Source: Cytobacillus kochii (lineage in GTDB: Bacteria; Bacillota; Bacilli; Bacillales; Cytobacillaceae). From it: a stretch of DNA of 64,000 bases. This document shows positions 52,046-60,991 of this stretch, one piece after another; the stretch's first letter is position 1; every line of letters begins with the position of its first letter. The notes under the pieces were generated by a model. That model did no database searches and was not told the DNA's origin. It was given only the letters and a program-made list of their open reading frames with translations. The DNA lies in contig NZ_JAIVAM010000005.1 of NCBI RefSeq assembly GCF_020171845.1, positions 124,001-188,000 of the forward strand. Direction: 5' to 3'. The position numbers and the translations under genes were made by a program.

Positions 52046-52702
52046 CTATGATCTCACAAATAATGTATAAAAGAATGCGCTTAGGTTTTCCATAATCGCT
52101 GGAAGTAATGTATTCAGGATAGGGCTAATCGTATATTGACTGAGCGGTGTAATCACAAGGATGAGAAAAATAAGACCTCCATAATTCTCAATTGACGTCA
52201 TCTTCGCTCGCCAATCATTTGGTACTAAATCTGCAATCACCCGATAGCCATCTAAAGGCGGCAAAGGGATTAAATTAAATATGAAAAGAAGCATATTTAG
52301 ACCAATAAAAATATTGAGAAACGCGAGCAACGACTCCGGCACTGTATAACCATTTCCAATTAACCAATACCATAAACCTAAAGCAAATGTAGCCAAAACA
52401 AAATTACTCAATGGACCAGCTAAAGAAACACATACACCAGCAAGCCTCGGATTTTTAAAAAAGAAGCGGTTAACAGGGACTGGTCTCGCCCACCCAAAAC
52501 CCGCTATAAAAATTAAGAGTGTCCCAATTGGATCTAAATGACTAATGGGATTCAACGTCAATCTGCCTTGATTTTTTGCCGTTGGATCACCAAATTTATA
52601 GGCGACCCACGCATGTGCAAGCTCATGAAGAGTGAAGGCAATAATTAACGTGATAGCTACATAGGGAATATCCCTAAGTGGATAGGCTAAGAATTGTTCC
52701 AC
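52046..52702 (-). CDS. ywhC: Site-2 protease-family membrane metallopeptidase (YwhC)
   Basis: 218 residues, about six membrane segments. The zinc site HELAH (His26, Glu27, His30) follows FTL in the first segment; the third ligand Asp is in NLIPLPPLDGYRV. This is the short M50 type without a PDZ domain; its substrate is unknown. The start is GTG with GGGGAT upstream. It immediately precedes ywhD. Confidence 0.9.
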   Translation of the reverse strand: MEQFLAYPLRDIPYVAITLIIAFTLHELAHAWVAYKFGDPTAKNQGRLTLNPISHLDPIGTLLIFIAGFGWARPVPVNRFFFKNPRLAGVCVSLAGPLSNFVLATFALGLWYWLIGNGYTVPESLLAFLNIFIGLNMLLFIFNLIPLPPLDGYRVIADLVPNDWRAKMTSIENYGGLIFLILVITPLSQYTISPILNTLLPAIMENLSAFFYTLFVRS

Positions 52703-52924
52703 ACTTTAATCCCCTTTTTTAACTCATGAATGAGTGTTTTATACCTTTTCATTAACCATATGTAAACCTTATCTTTGTCATACATATTAAAGTATAACGC
52801 ATCATTCCTGCAATAAGGAAATCATGCGCTACTATAAATTTGCTTGTCTAAATGAAGAAAATATGGAAAACTTAAAATAATCGTTGTTCAGAAACAGCGC
52901 GAATTCATTTAGGAGGAAGAACTT

Positions 52925-53110
52925 ATGCCATACGTAACTGTTAAAATGCTTGAAGGACGTACAGAAGATCAAAAGAAAGCACTCGTAGAAAAAGTCACAG
53001 TAGCCGTGAGCGAAACAACAGGTGCTCCAAATGAAAAAATCACTGTATTTATAGAAGAAATGAGCAAGAACCATTACGCTGTTGGTGGCAAGCGTCTGAG
53101 CGACCAATAA
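52925..53110 (+). CDS. ywhB: 4-oxalocrotonate tautomerase family protein (YwhB)
   Basis: 61 residues starting MPYVTVKMLEGRTEDQKKAL, so Pro1 (after Met removal) is the catalytic base; Arg11 is kept. The sequence is near the B. subtilis YwhB. It should tautomerise enol acids in vitro; its physiological role is unclear. AGGAGG is 8 bases before the ATG. It is divergent from ywhC and ends at a hairpin before array D. Confidence 0.93.
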   Translation: MPYVTVKMLEGRTEDQKKALVEKVTVAVSETTGAPNEKITVFIEEMSKNHYAVGGKRLSDQ

Positions 53111-53130
53111 AATACAAGATTGAAATATAT

Positions 53131-53173
53131 CGGCACTGACAATGTTAGTTATTCGTTGGTGCCGGTTATTTTT
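53131..53173 (+). terminator. Terminator of ywhB
   Basis: CGGCACTGA / TTGGTGCCG hairpin with imperfect centre, then TTATTTTTTTG, 20 bp beyond the stop. Confidence 0.75.
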
Positions 53174-53523
53174 TTGTGTTCCTGGTGAATTCCTTTATGT
53201 ACGATTCTCTATTGTTCTTGTACACTATTATTGATTTTGCCTAGGTTCTTCATATCAGAATTTCCTCTCGAATCCTTTTTTTCACTCATTTTCGGCCGAA
53301 TCCAATCAAATTTTCGCTCCGCCTTCCGGATCCCATTAGATTTAAGAGAACTACGCAATTCTGAGGGAAATACAACGTTTTCTTTTCAGACATGAAGAAA
53401 CTTCCCAGGGTGAGGATAAGCCGGAACAAATTAAATTTTATACGCGTAAGTAAGAGCGTAAAAATACAGCATGAGATATGTGTATTTTTACGGTTTAGTT
53501 GCGCTCTCATCTTCATTTTTTTC
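53174..53523. other. Non-coding gap before array D with decayed repeats
   Basis: Around 53285-53345 two copies of a roughly 32-bp word occur (GAATCCAATCAAATTTTCG and GATCCCATTAGATTT, read in a minus frame as NLMGSGRRSE and NLIGFGRKMSE). At 53457-53492 a perfect 12-bp inverted repeat CGTAAAAATACA/TGTATTTTTACG flanks a 12-base loop. No gene with an RBS is visible. Confidence 0.5.
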
Positions 53524-54252
53524 TGAGTGACTCGCAAACTTCATTTATGAAGCGCTCAGCTCCTTTTCTCTTTCTGAGTGACTCACAAACCTCAGCTGCG
53601 AAGCGATCATTCTCTTTACTCCTACTGAGTGACTCGCAAACCTCATTTGCGAAGCGCTCAGTTCCTTTTCTCTTTCTGAGTGACTCACAAACCTCAGCTG
53701 CGAAGCGCTCATTCTCTTTTCTCACCTTGAGTGACTCGCAAACCTCATTTGCGAAGCGCTCATTCTCTTTTCTCACCTTGAGTGACTCGCATACTTCATT
53801 TGCGAAGCACTCATTCTCTTTTCTCACCTTGAGTGACTCACAAACTTCATTTACAAAGCGCTCATTCTCTTTTCTCACCTTGAGTGACTCACAAACTTCT
53901 TTTGCGAAGCGCTCATTCTCTTTTCTCACCTTGAGTGACTCGCAAACCTCATTTGCGAAGCGCTCAGCTCCTTTTCTCTTTCTGAGTGACTCACAAACTT
54001 CATTTACAAAGCGCTCATTCTCTTTTCTCACCTTGAGTGACTCACAAACTTCATTTGCGAAAACTCATTCTCTTTTCTCACCTTGATTGACTCACAAACT
54101 TCATTTGCGAAGCACTCATTCTCTTTTCTCACCTTGAGTGACTCGCATACCTCATTGGCGAAGCGCTCATTCTCTTTTCTCCCACTGAGTGACTCACAAA
54201 CCTCATTTGCGAAGCACTCAGTTCCTTTTCTCTTTCTGAGTGACTCACAAAC
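53524..54252. repeat. 51-bp tandem hairpin array D (14-15 units)
   Basis: Fourteen units from 53524 to 54236 plus a partial one; all are 51 bp except unit 11, which lost one base (near 54060). The core is TGAGTGACTCGCAAA pairing with TTTGCGAAGCGCTCA over a 5-base loop (CCTCA, CTTCA): the same fold as array B, with C-G where B has T-G. Two spacers are mixed, TTCTCTTTTCTCACCT and GCTCCTTTTCTCTTTC. Some arms carry TCACAAA and TTTACAAAG, a paired (compensating) change in at least two units. It lies between convergent ywhB and ywgA. Confidence 0.97.
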
Positions 54253-54349
54253 TCTAATCCATCAAAACAGAAGCACTCAATTCTTATTACCGATTAAGTC
54301 ACGCAATATCATTTCCACACGAGCATAAATATAAACAACCTCAATATGA

Positions 54350-54384
54350 AAAAGACCGCTCCTATGATAGGATAGCGGCTTTTG
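54350..54384 (-). terminator. Terminator of ywgA
   Basis: AAAAGCCGCTATCCTAT/ATAGGAGCGGTCTTTT stem (two mismatches) around one base, overlapping the end of ywgA and followed by TTTTTC on the minus strand. Confidence 0.8.
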
Positions 54385-54874
54385 TATTTAAGGCATCGAT
54401 ATAGTGATAAGCTTGGTTAATCTCTTCTTCTGTATATCGTTGTTTGCTTTTGAGCGTGAAGATCTTTTCCTTTACTTCTTCTTTAGGCAGTTCCTCGAAG
54501 TATAAGACAGTGGATACTAGCTCTAGAAATCTTGCTGATTGTTCATTCATATCAACGAGACAGTCTTTTAAATGAGGCATATTTACTTCATTTAATTCTA
54601 GAAATTCTGTTCCCGATTCGGTTAGTGTATAACGATATTGATAGTATCCACCTTTTTTTTCTTTAATTTCATTCAAGAATCCCATATTGCATAGTTCTTC
54701 AATACGAAGAGTGAGTTCTTCTGAATAAGGTCCATAAAAGTGAAAGGCAAATTTCTCATGAAAAGGATAATTGATTTTTTTTGCAATGTAAATCATTTTT
54801 TGTAGCTTTTTACGGCCGACAATTTCATCCGAGGCAGCAATGGCATGAATGATTTTTGCATGGTCTTTCAGCAC
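54362..54874 (-). CDS. ywgA: YwgA-family protein
   Basis: 170 residues, helical and charged, with GRKKLQKMIYIAKKINYPFHEKFAFHFYGPYSEEL, a pattern shared with the YwgA/SocA-like group of small cytoplasmic proteins (the GPYS segment resembles the DUF4065/SocA antitoxin fold). Function unknown. The start is GTG with GGAG 10 bases upstream. It lies 45 bp after ywfO on the same strand, as in B. subtilis. Confidence 0.82.
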   Translation of the reverse strand: MLKDHAKIIHAIAASDEIVGRKKLQKMIYIAKKINYPFHEKFAFHFYGPYSEELTLRIEELCNMGFLNEIKEKKGGYYQYRYTLTESGTEFLELNEVNMPHLKDCLVDMNEQSARFLELVSTVLYFEELPKEEVKEKIFTLKSKQRYTEEEINQAYHYIDALNTKAAILS

Positions 54875-54919
54875 ATTGATTCATCTCCTAATTATTTATT
54901 ACGTTCCATTCGAACTTTT

Positions 54920-56224
54920 TTATTCTAAGTCTAGTAATTTTCGTATTTGTTTCTTAATCTCTTTATGTGGCCCTTCATCATGAAGGAGATTGGCAGGGTA
55001 GTATAATTTATGATCGGTCCTTCTTTTACCTGAGATAGCATCAACAATCGATGATTCCCGAGATAATTCCCTTACCTCTCCATTTTTCGATAATAAATGA
55101 ATCGGTAAACGCTCCTCTTCTTCACCCGGTCGATAAAAATCATAAGGTAAATCAGAGGAAGAATCGACAACTAAGTAATATTCAGGGTCAATTCCCGCTT
55201 TTAAAAATAATATAGACAGCTCTGACAGTTTCTTATATTCCTTGGCTGGGTCAAATTCAACATACTTAAAGAGATGACGGTCTAAGAAACGTTGCGCTAA
55301 ATCACTTAAAATCTCATCTTCTTCCCACTGCCACATTTGGAAATAGTATAGAACAATTGATTCATCCAGATGAATGTAATCATCCACCGTTATTTCGCCT
55401 TTAAATAAAGAATAAAAATGAGCAGGGGCTTGTTTGAACTGATAAGATGCTTCATATAGAGCCTTTGCCCTATGGAGAATTTTTGTTAAGATTACCTCTG
55501 CACTTCTCGTTACAGGGTGAAAATACACTTGCCAATACATTTGGTATCGACTCATTATGTAATCCTCAACAGCATGCATGCCACTTTGTTTAATCACAAC
55601 CTGGTCTTCCCTTGGCCTCATCACTCGTAAAATACGTTCCATATCAAAATGACCATAACTCACGCCTGTAAAATAGGCATCTCTTTGTAAATAATCCATC
55701 CGGTCGGCATCAATTTGACTAGAGATTAAACTGATAACTAATTTGTTTTTAGACGTTTTCGCAATTATTTCTTCTACTTTTTTTGGAAAATCATCACTTA
55801 CTCTTCTTAACACATTGTTAACTTCTGTGTTACTGAGAATAATTTTCTTTGTAAAATTTTCATGATCTAAGCCAAATACCTTTTCAAAAGAATGCGAGAA
55901 CGGCCCATGACCTAAATCATGTAACAATGCTGCACAAAGGGTTAATAAACGATCGTCATCATTCCACTCTGGACGTCCTTTGAAGACATCATCGACAATT
56001 CGCCTAACAATTTCATAGACACCAAGCGAATGATTAAACCGGCTATGTTCCGCTCCGTGAAAGGTAAGAAAGGTTGTTCCTAACTGTTTAATCCTTCTTA
56101 GACGTTGGAATTCTTTAGTACCAATCAAATCCCAGATAAGACGATCTTTCACGTGAATATATCGGTGAACAGGATCTTTAAATACCTTTTCTTCAGTTAA
56201 TTTTTCTGTCGCATATGACATCAT
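54920..56224 (-). CDS. ywfO: HD-domain dNTP triphosphohydrolase-like protein (YwfO)
   Basis: 434 residues. The HD domain shows RLRRIKQLGTTFLTFHGAEHSRFNHSLGVYEI (first His), LLHDLGHGPFSHSFE (HD and Hs) and a later Asp in SSQIDADRMDYLQRDAYFTG. These are dGTPase/SAMHD1-like metal-binding residues; B. subtilis YwfO has been described as hydrolysing dNTPs. GGAGG precedes the two Met codons. It is upstream of ywgA. Confidence 0.93.
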   Translation of the reverse strand: MMSYATEKLTEEKVFKDPVHRYIHVKDRLIWDLIGTKEFQRLRRIKQLGTTFLTFHGAEHSRFNHSLGVYEIVRRIVDDVFKGRPEWNDDDRLLTLCAALLHDLGHGPFSHSFEKVFGLDHENFTKKIILSNTEVNNVLRRVSDDFPKKVEEIIAKTSKNKLVISLISSQIDADRMDYLQRDAYFTGVSYGHFDMERILRVMRPREDQVVIKQSGMHAVEDYIMSRYQMYWQVYFHPVTRSAEVILTKILHRAKALYEASYQFKQAPAHFYSLFKGEITVDDYIHLDESIVLYYFQMWQWEEDEILSDLAQRFLDRHLFKYVEFDPAKEYKKLSELSILFLKAGIDPEYYLVVDSSSDLPYDFYRPGEEEERLPIHLLSKNGEVRELSRESSIVDAISGKRRTDHKLYYPANLLHDEGPHKEIKKQIRKLLDLE

Positions 56225-56502
56225 GACACCTCCTTTTTTTATATAGACATAACCAATATATTAACTTCTTTTTTTACATTCAAACATTTGACTGCTCTTC
56301 ATCTGTTTTTTTCTTCCCCTATTATATCTTTCTCTTTCTTTTGTTTCACCCCCCGAATGTAATAGACCAACCTCTCCTGCACATACGAACCCCTGTCCTA
56401 GTTGTTTTTTGGCGAAATGAGAATTTTTTTCGACATTTTTAACATGATTTACCATACGTATCTATTAGAAATCATCTTCTACTATCCTTTCAAACATAGA
56501 AT

Positions 56503-56532
56503 GTATAAAACCTTTTATTCTTGACAATCCTA
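56503..56532 (+). promoter_or_regulatory. Candidate forespore promoter of rsfA
   Basis: GTATA (56503-56507), 17-base spacer, CAATCCTA (56525-56532), about 45 bp upstream of the rsfA ATG. rsfA is SigF-dependent in B. subtilis. A TTGACA at 56521-56526 without a good -10 at 17 bp is the weaker alternative (SigA). Confidence 0.5.
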
Positions 56533-56575
56533 TTGCTAAAGCTTAACTATTATAAAAATTTAGGGAGTTGAGATC

Positions 56576-57307
56576 ATGAAAGTACGTCAAGATGCATGGT
56601 CAGAGGAAAATGATTTATTATTAGCAGAAACGGTTTTAAGGCATGTACGTGAAGGTAGTACGCAATTAAATGCATTTGAAGAAGTTGGAGATAAGTTGAA
56701 TCGCACATCAGCTGCTTGCGGGTTTCGCTGGAATGCAGTTGTACGGCACCAATATGAAAAAGCCCTTCAACTAGCAAAAAAACAACGAAAGCAACGACAA
56801 AGAATGCTTGGAAAAGAGCAAGGTGGAAAGAAAAAACTATTATATTCACCACCAGTTCCTACATTAGATGACGTAGAAACAGCGATGGAGCCGATGAATG
56901 ATTTGCTATTTGAAGAACCTGAAGTCACAACAACTAATGCGACTCCTACTGAAGAAGTGGAAACACCTGTATTCAAAACGGAGGAAACTTCATCATCTAA
57001 TATGACGATGGCAAGTGTCATTCAATACCTTGAATCATTAAGTCACTCAAGTATTAAACTGGATATCTTAAAAAATGAGAATGAAAGACTTAAGCGCGAG
57101 AATGCTTCTTTAAAGGCTAGAAACCAAGAATTAGCGGCAAGAGTAAGCAAGCTAGAGCAGAATAGTGTCACTATCCAAGAAGATTACGAGACATTAATGA
57201 ATATTATGAACCGTGCTCGAAAATTAGCGATTTTAGATGATGAGGAAAGAACCGCCACTAAATTCAAAATGGATCGTAATGGCAATTTAGAAAAACTAGC
57301 AGAATAA
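56576..57307 (+). CDS. rsfA: Prespore-specific transcription regulator RsfA
   Basis: 243 residues. A Myb/SANT-like N-terminal DNA-binding domain ([26 protein letters not shown] and [22 protein letters not shown], about 4-60), a variable acidic middle and a coiled coil at about 155-205 ([20 protein letters not shown]). It tunes SigF-dependent gene expression in the forespore. GGGAG lies 8 bases before the ATG. It is followed by a convergent terminator shared with lipL. Confidence 0.92.
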   Translation: MKVRQDAWSEENDLLLAETVLRHVREGSTQLNAFEEVGDKLNRTSAACGFRWNAVVRHQYEKALQLAKKQRKQRQRMLGKEQGGKKKLLYSPPVPTLDDVETAMEPMNDLLFEEPEVTTTNATPTEEVETPVFKTEETSSSNMTMASVIQYLESLSHSSIKLDILKNENERLKRENASLKARNQELAARVSKLEQNSVTIQEDYETLMNIMNRARKLAILDDEERTATKFKMDRNGNLEKLAE

Positions 57308-57341
57308 ATGATTAGACTGTGGTTTACCACAATCACTTATA

Positions 57342-57386
57342 AAAATAACTGAGTAAAAGGCTGAATCAGCTTACTCAGTTATTTTC
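57342..57386. terminator. Terminator of rsfA (bidirectional)
   Basis: AAAATAACTGAGTAA (57342-57356) and TTACTCAGTTATTTT (57371-57385), perfect 15-bp arms with a 14-base loop, then CTTTC. Confidence 0.88.
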
Positions 57387-57522
57387 TTTCTATTTTGCGT
57401 GACTTACTAGATTAAGATTTATTCGTACATTTGATAAGCCCTTCAACAGTGGTAAAACAAGCAAAAGAGCACCTATTTCATTCTAAAATCTGCAAATTAT
57501 TCGGGAGCTGTCTGGACTCATA

Positions 57523-58365
57523 TTATTTCTTGTTCATGATTTTTTCGTTTCTATCGACTACACGGTCGAAATAGTTTTCAAACATTGGTGCTTCAGTAAC
57601 GGTTAACTGACCTGAATGAAGCGTGCCACTATATTTCTTTAATGTTTGTAGGAAGCGGAGCATCACATCTTCTATGGTGAATTCCGTTTGGAGTAGTTCA
57701 GCTAGCGAAGCCATCACTGTTGGATCAATGTCAGGATAAGTAAACTTAGTCTTCTCATCCTCTTTACTAATACGGTAAAATTCTTGAATGAGTTGCGCTC
57801 GTTCACTGCCACTGCCATTTACACAAAGGTAGATTTGCACAGCGACACCCTTTCTCAATCTGCGTTGTGAAATGCCTGCAAATTTCTGGTCACCAATGCT
57901 TAGATCATAACTCCCTGGACAGTAGGACTTGGTGATCTCTTTCGCTTCAATTTCTACGGGAAAATCAGCGAACATTTCTTTCACTAAAAACCACATCGCA
58001 TCATATCCACGGTTAATATCAATACCTTTTTCCGTTTCCTGCAGCACTAAAGTAATATTCAAGACACCTTCATCGAGAACAACCGCAAGCCCACCTGAAT
58101 TCCGCACAATACAGTCATAACCTTGTTGCTGTAAAAATTGAACCCCTGCGTTAATAAAAGGCAGTTTTGTATCTTGAATACCAAGTACGATTGTGCGGTC
58201 ATGCACCCAGCTTCTCGCAGTAGCAGGAGAGAGTCCCGCTCCAACCGAAGCGCATAAAGTATCATCCATACCGAAAGAGTGAAGTGCACTGACAAATCGC
58301 CCTGATTGCGACTGATCAATTATACGCCATTCTTTTTGTTCTAATAAATTTAAAGCCTCTTCCAT
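57523..58365 (-). CDS. lipL: Octanoyl-[GcvH]:protein N-octanoyltransferase
   Basis: 280 residues, cofactor-transferase fold. The catalytic Cys149 is in [24 protein letters not shown], the latter also giving the lysine/SQRR motif; [19 protein letters not shown] is the substrate-binding strand. LipL moves octanoyl groups from GcvH to the E2 subunits of lipoate-dependent dehydrogenases. In B. subtilis the gene is ywfL, next to pta as here. GGAG lies 8 bases before the ATG. Confidence 0.93.
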   Translation of the reverse strand: MEEALNLLEQKEWRIIDQSQSGRFVSALHSFGMDDTLCASVGAGLSPATARSWVHDRTIVLGIQDTKLPFINAGVQFLQQQGYDCIVRNSGGLAVVLDEGVLNITLVLQETEKGIDINRGYDAMWFLVKEMFADFPVEIEAKEITKSYCPGSYDLSIGDQKFAGISQRRLRKGVAVQIYLCVNGSGSERAQLIQEFYRISKEDEKTKFTYPDIDPTVMASLAELLQTEFTIEDVMLRFLQTLKKYSGTLHSGQLTVTEAPMFENYFDRVVDRNEKIMNKK

Positions 58366-58392
58366 TCCTTCTGCTCCTTTACCATTTAAGAA

Positions 58393-59370
58393 CTATTCGA
58401 CTAAAGCTTGACTAGCCGTAATAATCGCAAGCTTATAGACATCTTCCTCATTACAACCGCGGGAAAGATCATTAACCGGTTGATTCAAACCTTGTAAAAT
58501 CGGACCTACCGCTTCAAATCCGCCTAATCTTTGCGCTAACTTATAGCCAATATTCCCTGCTTCAAGGCTTGGGAATACAAAGACATTAGCTTGGCCATTG
58601 ATTGGTGAACCCGGCGCTTTTTTCTCTGCGACAGAAGGTACGAACGCTGCGTCAAACTGAAGTTCTCCATCAATGACAAGCGCTGGATTTTTTTCTTTGG
58701 CCATAGTTACTGCCTCAATGACCTTATCAGTTTCTGGAGAATTTGCAGATCCTTTTGTCGAAAAGCTCAACATAGCCACACGAGGATCAATATCCATCAT
58801 TTTTGCTGTTTTTGCACTCTCTACAGCGATTTCTGCTAATCCTTCTGCATCAGGGGAAATATTGATCGCACAGTCAGCAAAGACATATTGTTCTTCCCCA
58901 CGAACCATAATAAATACACCAGAGGTCCTTTTCACCCCTGCTTTTGTTTTAATGATTTGTAATGCCGGTCGGACAGTGTCTGCTGTTGAATGTGCCGCTC
59001 CACTTACCAAGCCGTCCGCTTTGTTTGCATAAACAAGCATCGTTCCAAAATAGTTTCCATCCAAAAGAATTTCCTTTGCTGCTTCCGCTGTTACTTTCCC
59101 TTTTCTCCTGTCGACGAATACAGGAAGCAATTCATCCATATACTCACTATTTTTCGGGTCAATGATTGTACAATTTTCTAAAGAAACCCCTAATTTAGTG
59201 GCCTGATTAGTAATTCCCTCTTCATCTCCAAGTAAAATAGGTACAAGAATGCCTTCCTCAGCTAAGCGACTGGCAGCTACAAGAATTCTATCGTCTGTGC
59301 CTTCAGGAAAAACGATTTTCAAGCTCTTCCCGTTTATTTTTGCTTTCATTATTTCAAATAAGTTGCTCAT
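58393..59370 (-). CDS. pta: Phosphate acetyltransferase
   Basis: 325 residues, short single-domain type. Motifs: KIVFPEGTDDRILVAASRLAEEG, DGLVSGAAHSTADTVRPALQIIK, VAMLSFSTKGSANSPETDKV and PGSPINGQANVFVFPSLEAGNIGYKL. It converts acetyl-CoA and phosphate to acetyl-phosphate. Start 59370 (MSNLFEIMKAK) has GGAGGGG 8 bases upstream; a TTG five codons earlier overlaps the RBS. It lies 28 bp upstream of lipL, so likely cotranscribed. A 12-bp palindrome TGAAGCGCTTCA lies about 140 bp upstream. Confidence 0.96.
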   Translation of the reverse strand: MSNLFEIMKAKINGKSLKIVFPEGTDDRILVAASRLAEEGILVPILLGDEEGITNQATKLGVSLENCTIIDPKNSEYMDELLPVFVDRRKGKVTAEAAKEILLDGNYFGTMLVYANKADGLVSGAAHSTADTVRPALQIIKTKAGVKRTSGVFIMVRGEEQYVFADCAINISPDAEGLAEIAVESAKTAKMMDIDPRVAMLSFSTKGSANSPETDKVIEAVTMAKEKNPALVIDGELQFDAAFVPSVAEKKAPGSPINGQANVFVFPSLEAGNIGYKLAQRLGGFEAVGPILQGLNQPVNDLSRGCNEEDVYKLAIITASQALVE

Positions 59371-59508
59371 ATTAAGCCCCTCCAATTAATCATTTAAAAT
59401 ACAATTATTTCTTCTCTTCTTCCATTACAATAGACCGCTCGTTAAATAGCAATAGAAAAGGCAAATGTCGGTTAATTCTAAAAAATGAATTCTTTTTAAT
59501 AAAACAGT

Positions 59509-59524
59509 GCACTGAAGCGCTTCA
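59509..59524. promoter_or_regulatory. cre-like palindrome upstream of pta
   Basis: TGAAGCGCTTCA is a perfect 12-bp palindrome resembling the symmetric cre but one base short on each half. CcpA activates pta from an upstream cre in B. subtilis, so the site is plausible but not consensus. Confidence 0.3.
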
Positions 59525-59660
59525 TTCATATCATACTTATAACCTATCCATTAAGCAAAATAACTAATCAACACTAGCTGGTTTTAATCGTGTGGTTTGC
59601 TGGCTAAACTATGGTATAGTAAACATGAAGTAAATAGTACATATATGAGGAGCGATGACA

Positions 59661-60413
59661 ATGAACGAAGCAGCAAAAACTCTTGACGGCTGGTATTGTC
59701 TCCATGACTTCCGTGCCATCGATTGGACTACATGGAAAATGATTTCTAGCGATGAGCGTGAAGCCGCTATTCACGAATTTCTATCACTGGTTGATAAATG
59801 GAACACCACGCAAGCTGCCGAGCAAGGTAGCCATGCACTATATACAATTGTCGGTCAAAAAGCAGACTTTATGATGATGCTTTTACGCCCAACAATGGAA
59901 GAATTAAATGAGCTAGAAAATGAATTCAATAAAACAAAATTAGCAGAATATACGATTCCGACTTTCTCTTACGTTTCTGTCGTTGAATTAAGTAACTATA
60001 TGGCAGGAGATTCTAATGAAGACCCTTATCAGAATCCTCATGTGAGAAGTCGATTATATCCAACACTTCCACAAGCGAAATATGTTTGCTTCTATCCAAT
60101 GGATAAGCGTAGACAAGGTGAGGACAACTGGTATATGCTCCCAATGGATCAACGTCGTGAATTAATGCGCAGCCATGGTCTCATCGGACGCTCTTATGCT
60201 GGCAAAGTTAAACAAATCATCACTGGCTCAGTCGGATTTGACGATTATGAGTGGGGCGTCACTTTATTTGCCGATGATGTGCTACAATTCAAAAAGCTCG
60301 TATACGAAATGCGTTTTGATGAAGTAAGTGCTCGTTACGGAGAGTTCGGTGCCTTCTATGTAGGTAACATTTTACCAGAAAATGGTTTAAGTAAGTTTTT
60401 ACATGTTAATTAA
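59661..60413 (+). CDS. hemQ: Coproheme decarboxylase HemQ
   Basis: 250 residues, chlorite-dismutase-like fold. [15 protein letters not shown] opens the protein; the reactive Tyr is in [20 protein letters not shown], and the proximal heme His in [36 protein letters not shown]. It decarboxylates coproheme III to heme b in the coproporphyrin-dependent pathway of Gram-positive bacteria. ATG 59661 has GAGGAG 8 bases before; an ATG two codons earlier is too close. In B. subtilis it is ywfI. Confidence 0.95.
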   Translation: MNEAAKTLDGWYCLHDFRAIDWTTWKMISSDEREAAIHEFLSLVDKWNTTQAAEQGSHALYTIVGQKADFMMMLLRPTMEELNELENEFNKTKLAEYTIPTFSYVSVVELSNYMAGDSNEDPYQNPHVRSRLYPTLPQAKYVCFYPMDKRRQGEDNWYMLPMDQRRELMRSHGLIGRSYAGKVKQIITGSVGFDDYEWGVTLFADDVLQFKKLVYEMRFDEVSARYGEFGAFYVGNILPENGLSKFLHVN

Positions 60414-60424
60414 TCGATATCGTT

Positions 60425-60453
60425 CCCGTCAATTTATTGGCGGGAGTTTTTTT
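60425..60453 (+). terminator. Terminator of hemQ
   Basis: CCCGTCAA/TTGGCGGG arms with a TTTA loop, then a run of seven T. Confidence 0.9.
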
Positions 60454-60454
60454 G

Positions 60455-60485
60455 TCATAAATGAAAAGGCTTATACATAGTTATA
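60455..60485 (+). promoter_or_regulatory. Possible SigE promoter of cwlJ-gerQ
   Basis: TCATAAAT, about 13 bases, then CATAGTTA, about 65 bp upstream of cwlJ. It partly resembles the SigE elements (ATA at -35, CATACANT at -10) known to drive cwlJ-gerQ in B. subtilis. An 8-bp inverted repeat AGGCTTAT/ATAAGCCT flanks it. Confidence 0.3.
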
Positions 60486-60548
60486 AATAGTGAGTTTATG
60501 AATAAGCCTCTATCTAGCAACATGGCAAACTTTTTAAGAGGTGATTGT

Positions 60549-60971
60549 ATGGGCGTGATAGCCTACACAGAAGCAGATGTAAAGCTACTAGCAAGACTTT
60601 TGCGTGCAGAAGCAGAAGGTGAAGGAAATCTTGGTATGTTAATGGTTGGCAATGTCGGCGTCAATCGCGTCCTTGGTAATTGCTTGGATTTTAAAGACAT
60701 TACATCCATTAGGCAAATGGTTTTTCAAAATCCTGGTGGGTTTGAAGCAACGCAGAAAGGCTATTTTTATCAAGCGGCACGATCGAATGAATTGAACTTA
60801 GCAAGAAGAGCTTTAAAAGGCGAAAGGCAACACCCTGCTAGTAATGCTTTATGGTTTTTTAGACCAGGTGGCGATTGTCCAGCACAATGGTATAACCAAT
60901 GGAATTCAGGTAGGTTCAAATCACACTGTTTCTACATCCCTACCGAATCAGATTGCCCATCTGTTTATTAA
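60549..60971 (+). CDS. cwlJ: Spore cortex-lytic enzyme CwlJ
   Basis: 140 residues, hydrolase_2 (SleB-type) domain. The catalytic Glu lies in LARLLRAEAEGEGNLGMLMVGNVGVNRV, with GGFEATQKGYFYQAARSNEL and ASNALWFFRPGG further on. It degrades cortex muropeptides during germination, activated by Ca-DPA, and sits at the coat. ATG 60549 has AGAGGTG 6-7 bases upstream; the frame continues 17 codons further. gerQ starts 20 bp later in the same operon. Confidence 0.95.
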   Translation: MGVIAYTEADVKLLARLLRAEAEGEGNLGMLMVGNVGVNRVLGNCLDFKDITSIRQMVFQNPGGFEATQKGYFYQAARSNELNLARRALKGERQHPASNALWFFRPGGDCPAQWYNQWNSGRFKSHCFYIPTESDCPSVY

Positions 60972-60991
60972 TTTATTTGGAGGGAAGTGCA

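Noticed and set aside
52725-52745. ACTCATGAATGAGT palindrome before ywhC as a FadR box
   Set aside because: It matches the 18-bp FadR consensus at only about half the positions.
53499-54328. Frames with SDSQTSFAKRSFSFLTL repeats
   Set aside because: Translation of array D, broken by an internal one-base deletion.
56425-56440. Isolated TGTCGAA (0A core) sequences, here and near 19206 and 62822
   Set aside because: A 7-mer occurs by chance several times in 64 kb of AT-rich DNA; only sites with paired boxes or a SigH promoter were kept.
56261-56455. 64-codon minus-strand frame upstream of ywfO
   Set aside because: No RBS or recognisable composition; it overlaps the ywfO upstream region.
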